Part shown: positions 42,833-53,420 of the stretch, one piece after another
Position numbering within the stretch: the stretch's first letter is position 1
Layout of the letters: each line of letters starts with the position of its first letter
Source: Jongsikchunia kroppenstedtii DSM 45133
GTDB lineage: Bacteria; Actinomycetota; Actinomycetes; Mycobacteriales; Mycobacteriaceae
Assembly (NCBI RefSeq): GCF_000380485.1
Contig: NZ_AQYG01000039.1
Location: forward strand, 1 to 64,000
Reading direction: 5' to 3'
DNA length: 64,000 bases
Translations under genes and position numbers: made by a program
Notes under the pieces: model-generated
Database searches by the model: none
Told to the model about the DNA's origin: nothing
What the model saw: only the letters and a program-made list of their open reading frames with translations

Positions 42833-43570
42833 ATGGATATAGATGTCGACGTGAACCAGTCCCAGGCTGTCTACGACCACTATCGCGAGCACCAGCAGAA
42901 CGTTCGCAAGGCGCGGTTGATGTACGGGGTGCTGGCGGCGAGATACCGTCCGCGAGTGCGCCATATCGGCGATGGGCGGGCCCAGCTCCGGTCGGCTATC
43001 CGGCAAGGGGCGTCGCTGCTGGTCGTCGCCAACCATGTCCGGCTGTCCGATCCGCTGGTCCTCGCCGCGGCCGGATTCCGCTCGCCGCTGCGCGCCCGGA
43101 TCGGACACATCCGTGTGCTGGCGAAGGACGAGTTGTTCGCCGAGCCGGAGCAGCGCCGCAAGATCGATGCCCTCGGTGGCATTCCGGTGTTCCGCCGCAC
43201 CGATCATGGGATGCGGGTGGCGTTGACGGCGGGGCAGCAGATGATCGATACGTGCACCTACCGGATGGCCCGCGGCGACAGCATTGCCATCTTTCCGGAG
43301 GGCACCTGCAACCTCGACGACCCGTTGCATGTCCAGAAGCTCAACAGCGGTGTCGGGCATATCGCTCGACGGGCCGGTGAACGGGGCGCGGATGTCGTTG
43401 CCGTCATGGCGGGAATCGCCTACCCGGACGACTCCCCGCGCCGTGCCATGGTGGTCCTCGGTGAGCCGTTTGCCATCTCGGAGCTGGAATCGACGACACC
43501 CGCCGGCATCACCCGCGTCGTCCAGACCGAACTGCAGGCCGCCGTCGACGAAGCGCAGCGCCGAAAGTAG
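42833..43570 (+). CDS. Lysophospholipid/glycerol acyltransferase (PlsC family)
   Basis: 245-residue acyltransferase. Motif I is NHVRLSDPLVL (NHxxxxD), motif II region FRRTD and motif III IFPEGTCN. No clear membrane helix, so probably peripheral. It transfers acyl chains in phospholipid or glycolipid synthesis; the acceptor is unknown. ATG 42833 follows GGGAGAAG, 30 bases after the cyclase gene, and may be in the purA transcript. Confidence 0.88.
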   Translation: MDIDVDVNQSQAVYDHYREHQQNVRKARLMYGVLAARYRPRVRHIGDGRAQLRSAIRQGASLLVVANHVRLSDPLVLAAAGFRSPLRARIGHIRVLAKDELFAEPEQRRKIDALGGIPVFRRTDHGMRVALTAGQQMIDTCTYRMARGDSIAIFPEGTCNLDDPLHVQKLNSGVGHIARRAGERGADVVAVMAGIAYPDDSPRRAMVVLGEPFAISELESTTPAGITRVVQTELQAAVDEAQRRK

Positions 43571-43582
43571 ACGCCGCGGCTG

Positions 43583-44035
43583 TCAGACAGTGGCGACCCC
43601 GCTGCAGGTCGGTCCAGGCAGGTCGGGGATCAATCCGTGATTCGTCGCCGTGATGGTGACCCGGATCTGCCCGTGGCCGGTGAGTCCGGTGATCTGATAC
43701 CCGGAGTCGTCACCCAGTCCGTGGGTCCAGTGACGCTGGAACGTCTGCGTCCGATTGGTGGCCAACTCGGTGACCGTGACAGTGGTGTCCGTCGTGTACG
43801 GAAACAGGCTCTTGCTGTCGCTCCCGATGGAGAACTGTCCCGGCCATGGGCTGTCTGTCGTCACGGTCGCACCGCCATAAAACGGTATGTCGAGAATGTT
43901 GGGATTCAGTCCGTAGCACTGCATCGCGATGTATTCGGATCGAGACTCTGCTTGTGCGGGCGTGCTGAACAGCAACGACAATGTCGCGGCGCTCACGACG
44001 ATCCCGGCCGCGGTGGCAACGGTTTTCGCCTGCAT
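43583..44035 (-). CDS. Small secreted protein, unknown function
   Basis: 150 residues with a Sec signal peptide ending at STPAQA-ES. The ribosome site AAAGGAG precedes ATG 44035. The mature protein (about 120 residues) is beta-rich with two Cys (YIAMQCYGLNPNI, PGPTCSGVATV) that probably pair. It contains an immunoglobulin-like pattern (TTVTVTELATNRTQTFQRHW, GHGQIRVTITATN). No known domain recognised. It is followed upstream by another small secreted-protein gene on the same strand, 31 bases away, suggesting co-expression. Confidence 0.75.
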   Translation of the reverse strand: MQAKTVATAAGIVVSAATLSLLFSTPAQAESRSEYIAMQCYGLNPNILDIPFYGGATVTTDSPWPGQFSIGSDSKSLFPYTTDTTVTVTELATNRTQTFQRHWTHGLGDDSGYQITGLTGHGQIRVTITATNHGLIPDLPGPTCSGVATV

Positions 44036-44066
44036 GACACTCCTTTCCCCGGTTCGACGTGGCTGG

Positions 44067-44540
44067 CTAGTGCGCCTGGATCAGCTCGTAGTAGTTGAAG
44101 CCGTGTCCCATGCCGTCGCAGTACACGGCGCCGTGGAAGCCGGTCTTGCACGACGATCCGCCGCGCTCGACCTGGAAGCCGGCGGTCGCGCCCGATCCCA
44201 CGGGATGGCCGACCTTGTCGATCGGCGGGTTGCCCTGCGGCAGCGTGTGCGGCGTGCCGATGCCGAGCCCGGGATGCGCTGGGGCCCAGGGCACATCGAT
44301 CAACACCTCGCGCACGTTGAACGGGATGTAGAGCGATCCCGAGCCGAAAGCGATGCTCATCGGTGCCGGTGTGGTCAGATCGCAGCCGACCACGCCGTTG
44401 TCGGCGATGGAGCAGTTCAACGATCCGGCGGAGAAGTAGACAGGACCGGGTGCCGCAGCAGCGGGCGTAAGGCTGGCCGCTCCGGTCGCGATGGTGAAAA
44501 GCGCCGCGGCGCCTGCTGCCATTTGTGTGAGTACTCGCAT
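44067..44540 (-). CDS. Small secreted protein, unknown function
   Basis: 157 residues with a Sec signal peptide ending near AAAA-PGPV. GAGG precedes ATG 44540. Four Cys (SLNCSIADNGVVGCDLT, GGSSCKTGFHGAVYCDGMGHGFNYYE) suggest two disulfides. Mature segments DNGVVGCDL and PFNVREVLIDVPWAP are beta-like, typical of mycobacterial-type conserved secreted proteins. No function is known to me. Probably in a two-gene transcript with the next gene (43583-44035). Confidence 0.75.
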   Translation of the reverse strand: MRVLTQMAAGAAALFTIATGAASLTPAAAAPGPVYFSAGSLNCSIADNGVVGCDLTTPAPMSIAFGSGSLYIPFNVREVLIDVPWAPAHPGLGIGTPHTLPQGNPPIDKVGHPVGSGATAGFQVERGGSSCKTGFHGAVYCDGMGHGFNYYELIQAH

Positions 44541-44647
44541 ACGTCGTCCTCGCGTCAGCCCGACCCACTGGCCACACTAGATCATTAGCACGTCAAATGA
44601 AATGGTTCGGTGAAATACGTTACGGAACAGCAGGTTTACCGTGATTC

Positions 44648-46159
<1,512 letters not shown>

Positions 46160-47770
46160 CTACTCCTGGTCCTCTCGTTCGAGACGGTCGGTCAATACGC
46201 CTTCGGTGAGGTCGAGCTGGCGCAGCGCGCGGCGCAGCACCTCGTCGTCGATGAGACCGGCGTCGCGGTCACTGATCAGAGATTCACGTTGCACGCGAAG
46301 CACTTCCAGACGCATCCGGCGATAGGCGCCGGTGGGACTCTCGCCGATCTGGCCGGGCCCGCGGCCCAACTGCTCCCAGGCCTGCGACTTCCGGGCGCGC
46401 ACCCAGTTCCCCAGGGCCTCGGCCTGCTCACGACGCGGATCGCCTTCGGGCAGCTGCTGCACCAGTTCCTTGAGGCGTGCCATCGCCTTTCGTCCGGCCC
46501 GGTCCTGGGCGCCGGCCATGGCGACGAGATCGCTCTGCCGCTCGTTCCCCTCCACCCCGAGCAGTCGGATCACCCACGGCAGCGTCGTGCCCTGCAGCAG
46601 CAGGGTGCCGACGACGACGGCGAACGTGATGAAGATGATCTCGTCGCGGGCAGGAAACGGCTCGTCCGAGTCGGTGGTCAAGGGGATGGCGAAGGCGGCG
46701 GCCAGGCTGACCACGCCGCGCATGCCGGCCCAGCCGACGACGAAGGTGTTGCGCCACAATGGCGGCTGCGCCTCGGGATCGCGCAGCCGGCGCAATCCCC
46801 AGCTGGTCATCGCGAAGAGCCGCACCCACAGTAGGCGCACCACGATCACGGTGCCGAGTACCGCGATGGTCGCCCACACCAGGGTCGGCACCTGATCCTT
46901 GTTGAGGTTGCGGACCACCGAGGGCAGCTGCAGACCGATGAGCAGGAAGACGAACGACTCGAGCACCACCTCGAGCGACTTCCAGACCGCGTTGTCCTGC
47001 AACCGTGTCGCGTAGCCCTCGCGTACCGACCGCTGCCCGAGGAACAGTCCGGCGGTGACCACGGCGATCACGCCGGAGGTGTGCGCCTCCTCGCCGAGCC
47101 AGTAGATGCCGAACGGGGCCAAGAGCCCCATCGCCGTCTCCATCTGCGGATCGTCAAGCCAGTTACGAAGTTTGGAGACAGCCAGGCCGACCCCCAGACC
47201 GATCGCGGTGCCGCCGACGGCCGCGAGAGCGAAGGTGCCGATGCCCTCCCAGATCGACGTGACGCCGCCGACCGCGGCGCCGAGCGCGATGCGGTATGCC
47301 GTGAGCGCGGTCGCGTCGTTGAGGAGGCTCTCGCCGGAGAGCAGCGTCATGATCTGCCGCGGCAGCCCGAGGCGGCGGCCGATCGCCTGCGCGGCGACGG
47401 CATCTGGCGGTGCGACGATCGCCCCGAGTACGAATGCCGCACCCAGCGGCAGTTCGGGGACCACCCAGTACGCAACGAAACCGACGACCACGGTGCTGGC
47501 CAGCGGGAGCAGCACAGCGAGCGAGCTGACCGCGGCGACATTGCGTCGCAGCGCCAGGTAGGAGCTGTCCAGCGCGGCCGCGTACAGCAGCGGCGGCAGC
47601 ACGATGAACAGCACGAAGTCGGGGTCCAGGGTGGTGGACGGCAGTCCGGGGATCCAGGCGATGCCCAGGCCGACGAGCACCAGCAGCAGCGGTGCGGGAG
47701 CGCCGTACCGGCGCGCGGGTGCGGCGGTGATCAGCGCGATCACCGCCGCCATCAGCAGGCCTGTGTTCAC
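46160..47770 (-). CDS. Na+/H+ antiporter (CPA1/NhaP type)
   Basis: 536 residues: about 12 membrane helices in the first about 410 residues, with GAIVAPPDAVAAQAIGRRLGLP (the P-D-A ion-site motif), SGESLLNDATALTAYRIALG and WAGMRGVVSLAAAFAIPL typical of CPA1. A cytoplasmic tail contains a helical regulatory region (DRAGRKAMARLKELVQQLPEG). It starts at GTG 47770 behind AAGGA. Pairing with glycerol kinase could reflect osmotic adaptation, which is only a guess. Confidence 0.93.
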   Translation of the reverse strand: MNTGLLMAAVIALITAAPARRYGAPAPLLLVLVGLGIAWIPGLPSTTLDPDFVLFIVLPPLLYAAALDSSYLALRRNVAAVSSLAVLLPLASTVVVGFVAYWVVPELPLGAAFVLGAIVAPPDAVAAQAIGRRLGLPRQIMTLLSGESLLNDATALTAYRIALGAAVGGVTSIWEGIGTFALAAVGGTAIGLGVGLAVSKLRNWLDDPQMETAMGLLAPFGIYWLGEEAHTSGVIAVVTAGLFLGQRSVREGYATRLQDNAVWKSLEVVLESFVFLLIGLQLPSVVRNLNKDQVPTLVWATIAVLGTVIVVRLLWVRLFAMTSWGLRRLRDPEAQPPLWRNTFVVGWAGMRGVVSLAAAFAIPLTTDSDEPFPARDEIIFITFAVVVGTLLLQGTTLPWVIRLLGVEGNERQSDLVAMAGAQDRAGRKAMARLKELVQQLPEGDPRREQAEALGNWVRARKSQAWEQLGRGPGQIGESPTGAYRRMRLEVLRVQRESLISDRDAGLIDDEVLRRALRQLDLTEGVLTDRLEREDQE

Positions 47771-47889
47771 CCAGACGGTCCTTCCTCGACGACGCTGCCG
47801 CCCTATCGTTGCATCAGCGGCCGGTCCGAACCCGCAGTGACGGGGGATTCAGGTGACGCCGGCGCGACGGTGCACCACAATGGAATGCA

Positions 47890-48222
47890 ATGAGACTCAT
47901 CAAGCGATCGGTCATGCACCGCAACATGAAACCCATCGACGACGCGCCGTCGTCGACCGACTGCGCCGAACTCGCGGCTGCGACCGAGCCGGCGGTGGAC
48001 CCGGACGTCGACGAGTCGGTCTGCCAGGGCTGCGCCGAATTGGGCGAATTCCACTGGGCTCATCTGCGCAAATGCCTTAGCTGCGGCTATATCGGCTGCT
48101 GCGACTCCAGCCCGCACCGGCATGCGACTGCGCACTATCACCAGTCGGGTCATCCGGTGATGCGGTCGGCCGAGCCGGGGGAGTCCTGGCGCTGGTGCTA
48201 CGTGCATGCGCAGCTCGGCTGA
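47890..48222 (+). CDS. UBP-type zinc finger protein
   Basis: About 110 residues. The C-terminal two thirds match the ubiquitin-hydrolase-type zinc finger: VCQGCAELGEFHWAHLRKCLSCGYIGCCDSSPHRHATAHYHQSGHPVMRS...WRWCYVH, with the Cys/His ligands in place. Bacterial stand-alone versions are common in actinobacteria; the function is unclear and no ubiquitin is present. In-frame ATGs at 47890, 47914 and 47926 are possible; the finger is intact in all. No clear ribosome site. Confidence 0.85.
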   Translation: MRLIKRSVMHRNMKPIDDAPSSTDCAELAAATEPAVDPDVDESVCQGCAELGEFHWAHLRKCLSCGYIGCCDSSPHRHATAHYHQSGHPVMRSAEPGESWRWCYVHAQLG

Positions 48223-48333
48223 TCGCCCCGCGTCCGGCGCTGGTCGAACGAACGTTGACCGAATGAACCCCAACCGAATGACTCGGGCCGGTGGCATGCG
48301 TTGCTATCGCGTCGCGACCGATAGCCTGGTCGG

Positions 48334-50049
48334 GTGAACAGTCCTGACGAAGCCGGCGCCGTCGACGAGTCCGGTCCCGGCGCGGTCGTGAACATTCCGA
48401 AGGTCATCGGAACCCCGCTGACCCCGCAGGCGACCACCGTGATGCTGTTGGGCGCAGGCGAATTGGGCAAGGAAGTGATCATCGCCTTCCAGCGCCTCGG
48501 CGTCGAGGTGATCGCGGTCGACCGATACGCGGATGCGCCCGGACATCAGGTCGCCCACCGGTCCTATGTGATCGACATGATGGATCCGGCCGCGCTGCTG
48601 GGCCTGATCGAGCGGGAACGGCCGATGTTCGTCGTGCCGGAGATCGAGGCCATCGCCACCTCGGCGCTGGCGCAGGCGCAGGCCCGGGGCTATTGCGAGG
48701 TGGTGCCGACCGCGCGGGCGGTCGCATTGACGATGAACCGCGAGGGGATCCGCCGGCTGGCCGACGAGGAACTCGGCCTGCCGACGTCGCCGTATGCATT
48801 CGCCGGGACCGTCGACGAGGTCCGCCGGGCCGCGGACAAGATCGGCTACCCGTGCGTGGTGAAGCCGATCATGTCCTCGTCCGGCAAGGGGCAGTCGGTG
48901 CTGGCGGGCCCCGACGACGTCGACGCGGCCTGGGCGGCAGCGCAATCCGGCGGGCGCGTCGCGTCCGATCGCGTGATCGTCGAAGGATTCATCGACTTCG
49001 ATTACGAGATCACGCTGCTGGCCGTCCGGTCCTACGACCGCGCCTCGAACGAGCTGATCACGCAGTTCTGCTCGCCGATCGGCCATCTGCAGGAGGGTGG
49101 CGACTACATCGAGTCGTGGCAGCCGCACCTGATGAGCGAACATGCGCTGGGTGCCGCGATGTCCGTGGCGGCGCGCGTCGCGGTCGGGCTCGGCGACGGA
49201 AAGCTCGGCGGGCGTGGCATTTTCGGCGTCGAGATGTTCGTCAAGAACGATGACGTCTACTTCTCCGAGGTGAGCCCGCGGCCGCATGACACCGGCCTGG
49301 TCACCATGGCCACGCAGCGGCTCAGCGAATTCGAGATGCATGCGCGGGCCATCCTCGGGCTGCCGGTCGACGTGACCCTGGCATCTCCGGGCGCGTCGGC
49401 GGTCATCTACGGCGGGCTGGACGAGCCGGCCATCGGCTTCGCGGATGTGGCTGCCGCGCTGGAGGTCCCGGAGACCGATATCCGACTGTTCGGCAAGCCG
49501 GTCAGTCATCGCCGCCGGCGGATGGGCGTGGTGACCGCGACCGCGGACGACGTCGACACCGCCCGCAGCCGGGCCAGTGAGGCCGCCGCGCGGGTGCGGC
49601 CGGTGAGCACGCGCCGACCGGCTCGGCCGGACGGCGCCGCCGATCCGGCCGAGGCCGACGACGCGCCGCCGCCCACGAACGAGAACCCGGCCGCCCCGCC
49701 CGTCCCCCCGGCCGAGGCCGGCGATGAGGCCGCCGCGACCGAGGTGATCGAGACGGCAGCCGACACCGAGGTGATCGAGGCTCCGGAGGCGACGGAGGTG
49801 ATCGCGACGGCCCCGGCGACCGACGCCGCAGAGCCCGCCGCCGCGACGGAGGTGATCGAGACTGCCGCGGTGACCGAGGCGATCGCGACGGCGTCCGATG
49901 GGGCCCCTAAGTCGGGCCCGACACCGAAGCCGGAGCCGAAATCGGCCCCGAAACAGGCTCCGGCGGGGAGAAATTCCGACCCGACTCCCACACCCCGGCC
50001 GCATATCCGAAAATTGCCGCCTACCTCGTCGAATACGACGGCCGATTGA
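48334..50049 (+). CDS. purT: Formate-dependent phosphoribosylglycinamide formyltransferase with C-terminal extension
   Basis: 571 residues from GTG 48334. The first about 420 are a normal Pur[55 protein letters not shown]-grasp segments [17 protein letters not shown] and [27 protein letters not shown]. It makes formyl-GAR from formate in purine synthesis. The last about 150 residues are disordered: a Pro/Ala/Asp-rich stretch, at least five ATEVIE(T/A)-like repeats, then a Lys/Pro-rich end. The usual family length is about 390-420, so the tail is an unusual addition. Confidence 0.92.
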   Translation: MNSPDEAGAVDESGPGAVVNIPKVIGTPLTPQATTVMLLGAGELGKEVIIAFQRLGVEVIAVDRYADAPGHQVAHRSYVIDMMDPAALLGLIERERPMFVVPEIEAIATSALAQAQARGYCEVVPTARAVALTMNREGIRRLADEELGLPTSPYAFAGTVDEVRRAADKIGYPCVVKPIMSSSGKGQSVLAGPDDVDAAWAAAQSGGRVASDRVIVEGFIDFDYEITLLAVRSYDRASNELITQFCSPIGHLQEGGDYIESWQPHLMSEHALGAAMSVAARVAVGLGDGKLGGRGIFGVEMFVKNDDVYFSEVSPRPHDTGLVTMATQRLSEFEMHARAILGLPVDVTLASPGASAVIYGGLDEPAIGFADVAAALEVPETDIRLFGKPVSHRRRRMGVVTATADDVDTARSRASEAAARVRPVSTRRPARPDGAADPAEADDAPPPTNENPAAPPVPPAEAGDEAAATEVIETAADTEVIEAPEATEVIATAPATDAAEPAAATEVIETAAVTEAIATASDGAPKSGPTPKPEPKSAPKQAPAGRNSDPTPTPRPHIRKLPPTSSNTTAD

Positions 50050-50190
50050 CGCATATCGGTAACGCTCGGGCGTCGGTATCGCCGTTATTTCTCTGGATTT
50101 GCTAACGCAAGCCACACATTTACGCGATCTTCCTAACAGAGTCCGCCCGGGAGATACCCAGTCGGCCTCGTGGACCTAGGAGGGCCTGAC

Positions 50191-50613
50191 ATGAAGCAGA
50201 AGTTCGCTCGGGGGTTGATTGCAGCGGCCGCAGTAGTCGGCATCGGCGCCGGAACGGCTTTGGCAGCGGCACCCGCTTCGGCTGCTGCGCCTGCAGACCT
50301 GCGCATGATCGGTGGCGTGAACTGCCAGTTCGGCGCCCCGGGTGTGCCATGGCAGAACGCCTGGACGATGACGCGCTGGATGACGGTGCAGAACGTCGGC
50401 GGCACCACGATGCCCGGTGTATGGATGCAGGAAGTCAGTGGCCAGCAGAAGTACATCGGCGACCTCAAGCCGGGCGAGGTGGCCTGGGCCCAGCAGATCA
50501 AGACCGTGCAGTTCGGCTGCTTCCCGGCGTCGATCTCCGGCTACACCTGGGGCGCCTACACCGAGGACCTGACCAACAACTACGGCTTCTGGTACAACAT
50601 CAACTCTTTCTGA
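50191..50613 (+). CDS. Small secreted protein, tandem paralogue 1
   Basis: 140 residues from ATG 50191, behind AGGAGGG. A Sec signal peptide ends around APASA-AAPAD. The mature about 103 residues have two Cys (GGVNCQFG and QFGCFPAS) and many aromatic residues; shared with the next gene are GVPW..AW.M.RWM.V.N.GGTTMPGV, GDLKPGE and GYTWGA...NNYGFW. No known domain recognised. Pattern suggests a compact disulfide-bonded beta fold. It has its own hairpin terminator. Confidence 0.82.
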   Translation: MKQKFARGLIAAAAVVGIGAGTALAAAPASAAAPADLRMIGGVNCQFGAPGVPWQNAWTMTRWMTVQNVGGTTMPGVWMQEVSGQQKYIGDLKPGEVAWAQQIKTVQFGCFPASISGYTWGAYTEDLTNNYGFWYNINSF

Positions 50614-50687
50614 CCAGCAGTTCGTCGGCTGCCGCGGTTCGCTGAACTCGGCGGTCGACACCAATACCGCCGCACGCACGCGCGGAT

Positions 50688-50730
50688 AACGACGAATGGC
50701 TCTCGATCCGATCGGGGGCCATTCGTCGTT
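50688..50730. terminator. Hairpin between the paralogous secreted-protein genes
   Basis: A perfect 13-bp stem (AACGACGAATGGC and its complement) around a 17-base loop. It lies 75 bases past the first paralogue stop, so the two copies are probably transcribed separately. Confidence 0.6.
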
Positions 50731-50840
50731 TGTCGGTAATGGGAATCTCGCGAAATTCGCCAATAGTTTGCGAAAGCACCTACTTTCCATGCACGATCCC
50801 AAGCGGGCGGGGAAAACTGGGAACCAACTGAGGAGTTGCT

Positions 50841-51275
50841 ATGAACAAGAAGCTGACTCGTGGGCTGGCCGCAGTGGTAGCCGCGTGCGGGATCGGGGCG
50901 GCCAGCGTTGTCGCCGCCGCGCCCGCGCAGGCCGACGCTCCGGCCGACCTGGCCCTCCTGGGCGGCGTGGATTGCAGTTTCGGCAAGCCGGGAGTGCCGT
51001 GGAAGGACGCCTGGAGCATGCACCGCTGGATGGTCGTCAAGAACATCGGCGGCACCACGATGCCGGGGGTCACGCTGCAGGAGATCAATGGTCCGACGCT
51101 GAACGTCGGTGACCTGAAGCCGGGCGAGACCTCGAAGCCCATCGAGACGACGTGGTTCGGCTGCTTCCCGAGCTCGATCGCCGGCTACACCTGGGGCGCC
51201 AACGCCGAGCCGATCATGAACAACTACGGCTTCTGGTGGAACCTCCGCAAGGTGGATCAGCCCGCCAAGCCGTAG
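50841..51275 (+). CDS. Small secreted protein, tandem paralogue 2
   Basis: 144 residues from ATG 50841, behind GAGGAG. The signal peptide ends at APAQA-DAPAD. The mature part is clearly homologous to the previous gene over its whole length, roughly 60 percent identical by eye, with the two Cys (GGVDCSFG, WFGCFPSS) and GYTWGAN...NNYGFWWN conserved. The duplication is therefore old enough to have diverged, yet every aromatic and Cys position is kept. Function unknown. Confidence 0.82.
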   Translation: MNKKLTRGLAAVVAACGIGAASVVAAAPAQADAPADLALLGGVDCSFGKPGVPWKDAWSMHRWMVVKNIGGTTMPGVTLQEINGPTLNVGDLKPGETSKPIETTWFGCFPSSIAGYTWGANAEPIMNNYGFWWNLRKVDQPAKP

Positions 51276-51290
51276 CGCTTGCCCGCCGGG

Positions 51291-52676
51291 CTAGATCTTG
51301 TCCGGCTCCGAGGCCGCGAGCATGTCATGGCGTTCGACGACTTTGATGCGCTCGCGGCCCTCGGCGGCGCCCAGCGACCGCTCATGCTCGTCGAGTCGGT
51401 ACCAGCCGTCCCAGGTGGTGAACGGGTGGTTCTTCGATTCGAGCAGCGTGATGATCGAGTCCTCGTGCGGCTCCGCCGGATCGAGCAGGGCGCCGTTCAC
51501 CATGTCCTCGACCAGGCATTCGATGGTCTCGTTGGCGTCGCCCTTGGTGTGGCCGATCAGGCCGACCGGACCGCGCTTGATCCAGCCGGTCGTGTACAGA
51601 CCGCGCTGGTGTTCACCGTTGTCGAAGACGCGTCCGGCCTCGTTGGGGATGACACCCGCCTGGTCGTCGAACGGGATCTCGGGCAGGTTGTCCGACAGGT
51701 AGCCGACCGCGCGGTAGACCGCGGTGACGTCCCAGTCGGTGAACTTGCCGGTGCCCTTGACGTTGCCGGTGCCGTCGAGCTCGGTGCGCTCGGTGCGCAG
51801 GCCCACGACCTCGCTGTTCTCGCCGAGGATCTCGACGGGGCTCTCGAAGAAGTGCAGGAAGAGCTTGTGGATCGCGCCGGCCTTCGGGTCCTCGCGGATC
51901 GCGTAGTTCTCGATGATCGTGGCGACCTGGTCGGTGATCTTCGACGTCCGCCGGGCCACGGCCGAACCCTCGTCGTACTCGATGTCCTCGGGTGCGACGA
52001 CGACCTCGATGTTGGGCGAGTGGTCGAGCTCCTTGAGCTCGAGCGGCGTGAACTTCGCCTGCGCCGGGCCGCGACGGCCGAACACATGCACCTCGAGCGC
52101 TTTGTTGGCCTTCAGACCCTCGTAGACGTTGGCCGGAATCTCGGTCGGCAGCAGCTCGTCGCCGGTCTTGGCGAGCACGCGCGCCACGTCCAGGGCGACA
52201 TTGCCGACGCCGATGACGGCGACCTTCTCCTCCTCCAGCGGCCAGGTGCGCGAGAAGTCGGGGTGGCCGTCGTACCAGGCGACGAACTGTGCGGCGCCGT
52301 AGCTGCGCTTCAGGTCGATGCCAGGGATCTCCATGACGCGGTCATCGGTGGCGCCGGTGGAGAAGATGATGCCGTCGTAGCGGGCCTTGAGGTCCTCGAG
52401 GGTGACGTCGGTGCCGTAGTCGACGTTGCCGATGAGGCGTACCTGCGACTTGTCGAGCACCTTGTGCAGGGCGGTGATGATGCCCTTGATGCGCGGGTGG
52501 TCGGGTGCGACGCCGTAGCGGATCAGGCCGAACGGGGCCGGCATGCGCTCGAACAGGTCGATGCTGACGCCACGCCCCGCGTTCAGGGTGTCGGACTTCA
52601 TCAGGGCATCGGCGGCATAGATGCCGGCGGGGCCGGCTCCGACGATTGCTACTCGAAGCGGACGGGTGTCAGTCAT
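51291..52676 (-). CDS. fprA: Ferredoxin/flavodoxin-NADP+ reductase FprA
   Basis: 461-residue adrenodoxin-reductase-type flavoprotein. The FAD loop VAIVGAGPAGIYAADAL, the PFGLIRYGVAPDHPRIKGI signature, NADP loop VIGVGNVALDVARVLA followed by FGRRGPAQAKFT, and YTTGWIKRGPVGLIGHTKGDANET are present. It transfers electrons between NADPH and ferredoxins serving P450s and other enzymes. Length and motifs are normal. Expected to be cytoplasmic. Confidence 0.96.
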   Translation of the reverse strand: MTDTRPLRVAIVGAGPAGIYAADALMKSDTLNAGRGVSIDLFERMPAPFGLIRYGVAPDHPRIKGIITALHKVLDKSQVRLIGNVDYGTDVTLEDLKARYDGIIFSTGATDDRVMEIPGIDLKRSYGAAQFVAWYDGHPDFSRTWPLEEEKVAVIGVGNVALDVARVLAKTGDELLPTEIPANVYEGLKANKALEVHVFGRRGPAQAKFTPLELKELDHSPNIEVVVAPEDIEYDEGSAVARRTSKITDQVATIIENYAIREDPKAGAIHKLFLHFFESPVEILGENSEVVGLRTERTELDGTGNVKGTGKFTDWDVTAVYRAVGYLSDNLPEIPFDDQAGVIPNEAGRVFDNGEHQRGLYTTGWIKRGPVGLIGHTKGDANETIECLVEDMVNGALLDPAEPHEDSIITLLESKNHPFTTWDGWYRLDEHERSLGAAEGRERIKVVERHDMLAASEPDKI

Positions 52677-52903
52677 GGCGCGCTTTTACCTCGGATCGAC
52701 TGTGTAAGTGTGGGCTCGCCGCGCCCGCGAGAGGTGACCTGCTCGCCGCGCATGCGTGACCCGTAACCCCATTACGGTATGCGCCGGTGACGTCATGCAC
52801 CAAACGCGGGCACCCCGACTGTGGCCTGGTTAACTGCGCGACTTAGGTGACGCTAACCCGCCGTGGGCGCGGGGTAGCCCCGCGTGACCAATACACTGCG
52901 GGC

Positions 52904-53410
52904 ATGTCGAAAGAGCCGTCCGCGACCGATCAGCCCGAAGCCGTGGAGCCGGAGCGCCCATTTCTGTCCGCCGCCTGGCCGTTCCTGGTCGCGGTGGCCA
53001 TCATCATCGTCGCGCTGCTGGCGATCGTGATCATGCACGTCGTCAAGCCGGGCAGCGAGCGACTCACCGACAGCGCGAAGATCACCCGCACGCTCAACGA
53101 CTACTACTCATCGATCTCCGAAGTGAAGTACGACCGGTACCGCTCGACCTTCTGCCCGCAGGACACCCAGCTGTCGTCGTTCCCGACGGCGCAGCAGTTC
53201 ACGGACAAGTACCAGGCAATTCGCGACAAGAACGGCCAGATCAAGATGGAGGACCCGAGCGAGGTCACCGTCAACGGCGACGTCGCCACGGCCAACTCGC
53301 ACTGGGCGTACACCAGCGGCGACACGAGCAATCACACCGACGCCATGAAATTTTTCAAGGACGGCGACGATTGGAACATCTGCAACAGCATCCAGCCGGG
53401 ACAGAAATGA
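52904..53410 (+). CDS. Single-pass membrane protein with NTF2-like extracytoplasmic domain
   Basis: 168 residues from ATG 52904. After 20 polar residues comes one helix (WPFLVAVAIIIVALLAIVIMHVV), then an extracytoplasmic domain (RTLNDYYSSISEVKYDRYRSTFCPQDTQL...FKDGDDWNICNSI) of the lumazine-binding/NTF2-like type with two Cys. The same architecture ends the Rv0361-like protein at 35948. TACACT six bases upstream of the ATG could be a -10 for a leaderless message, and a CGCGGGG-TAG-CCCCGCG dyad sits at 52868-52884. It precedes the rhodanese gene by 10 bases. Confidence 0.8.
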   Translation: MSKEPSATDQPEAVEPERPFLSAAWPFLVAVAIIIVALLAIVIMHVVKPGSERLTDSAKITRTLNDYYSSISEVKYDRYRSTFCPQDTQLSSFPTAQQFTDKYQAIRDKNGQIKMEDPSEVTVNGDVATANSHWAYTSGDTSNHTDAMKFFKDGDDWNICNSIQPGQK

Positions 53411-53420
53411 GTCCGAGTTC

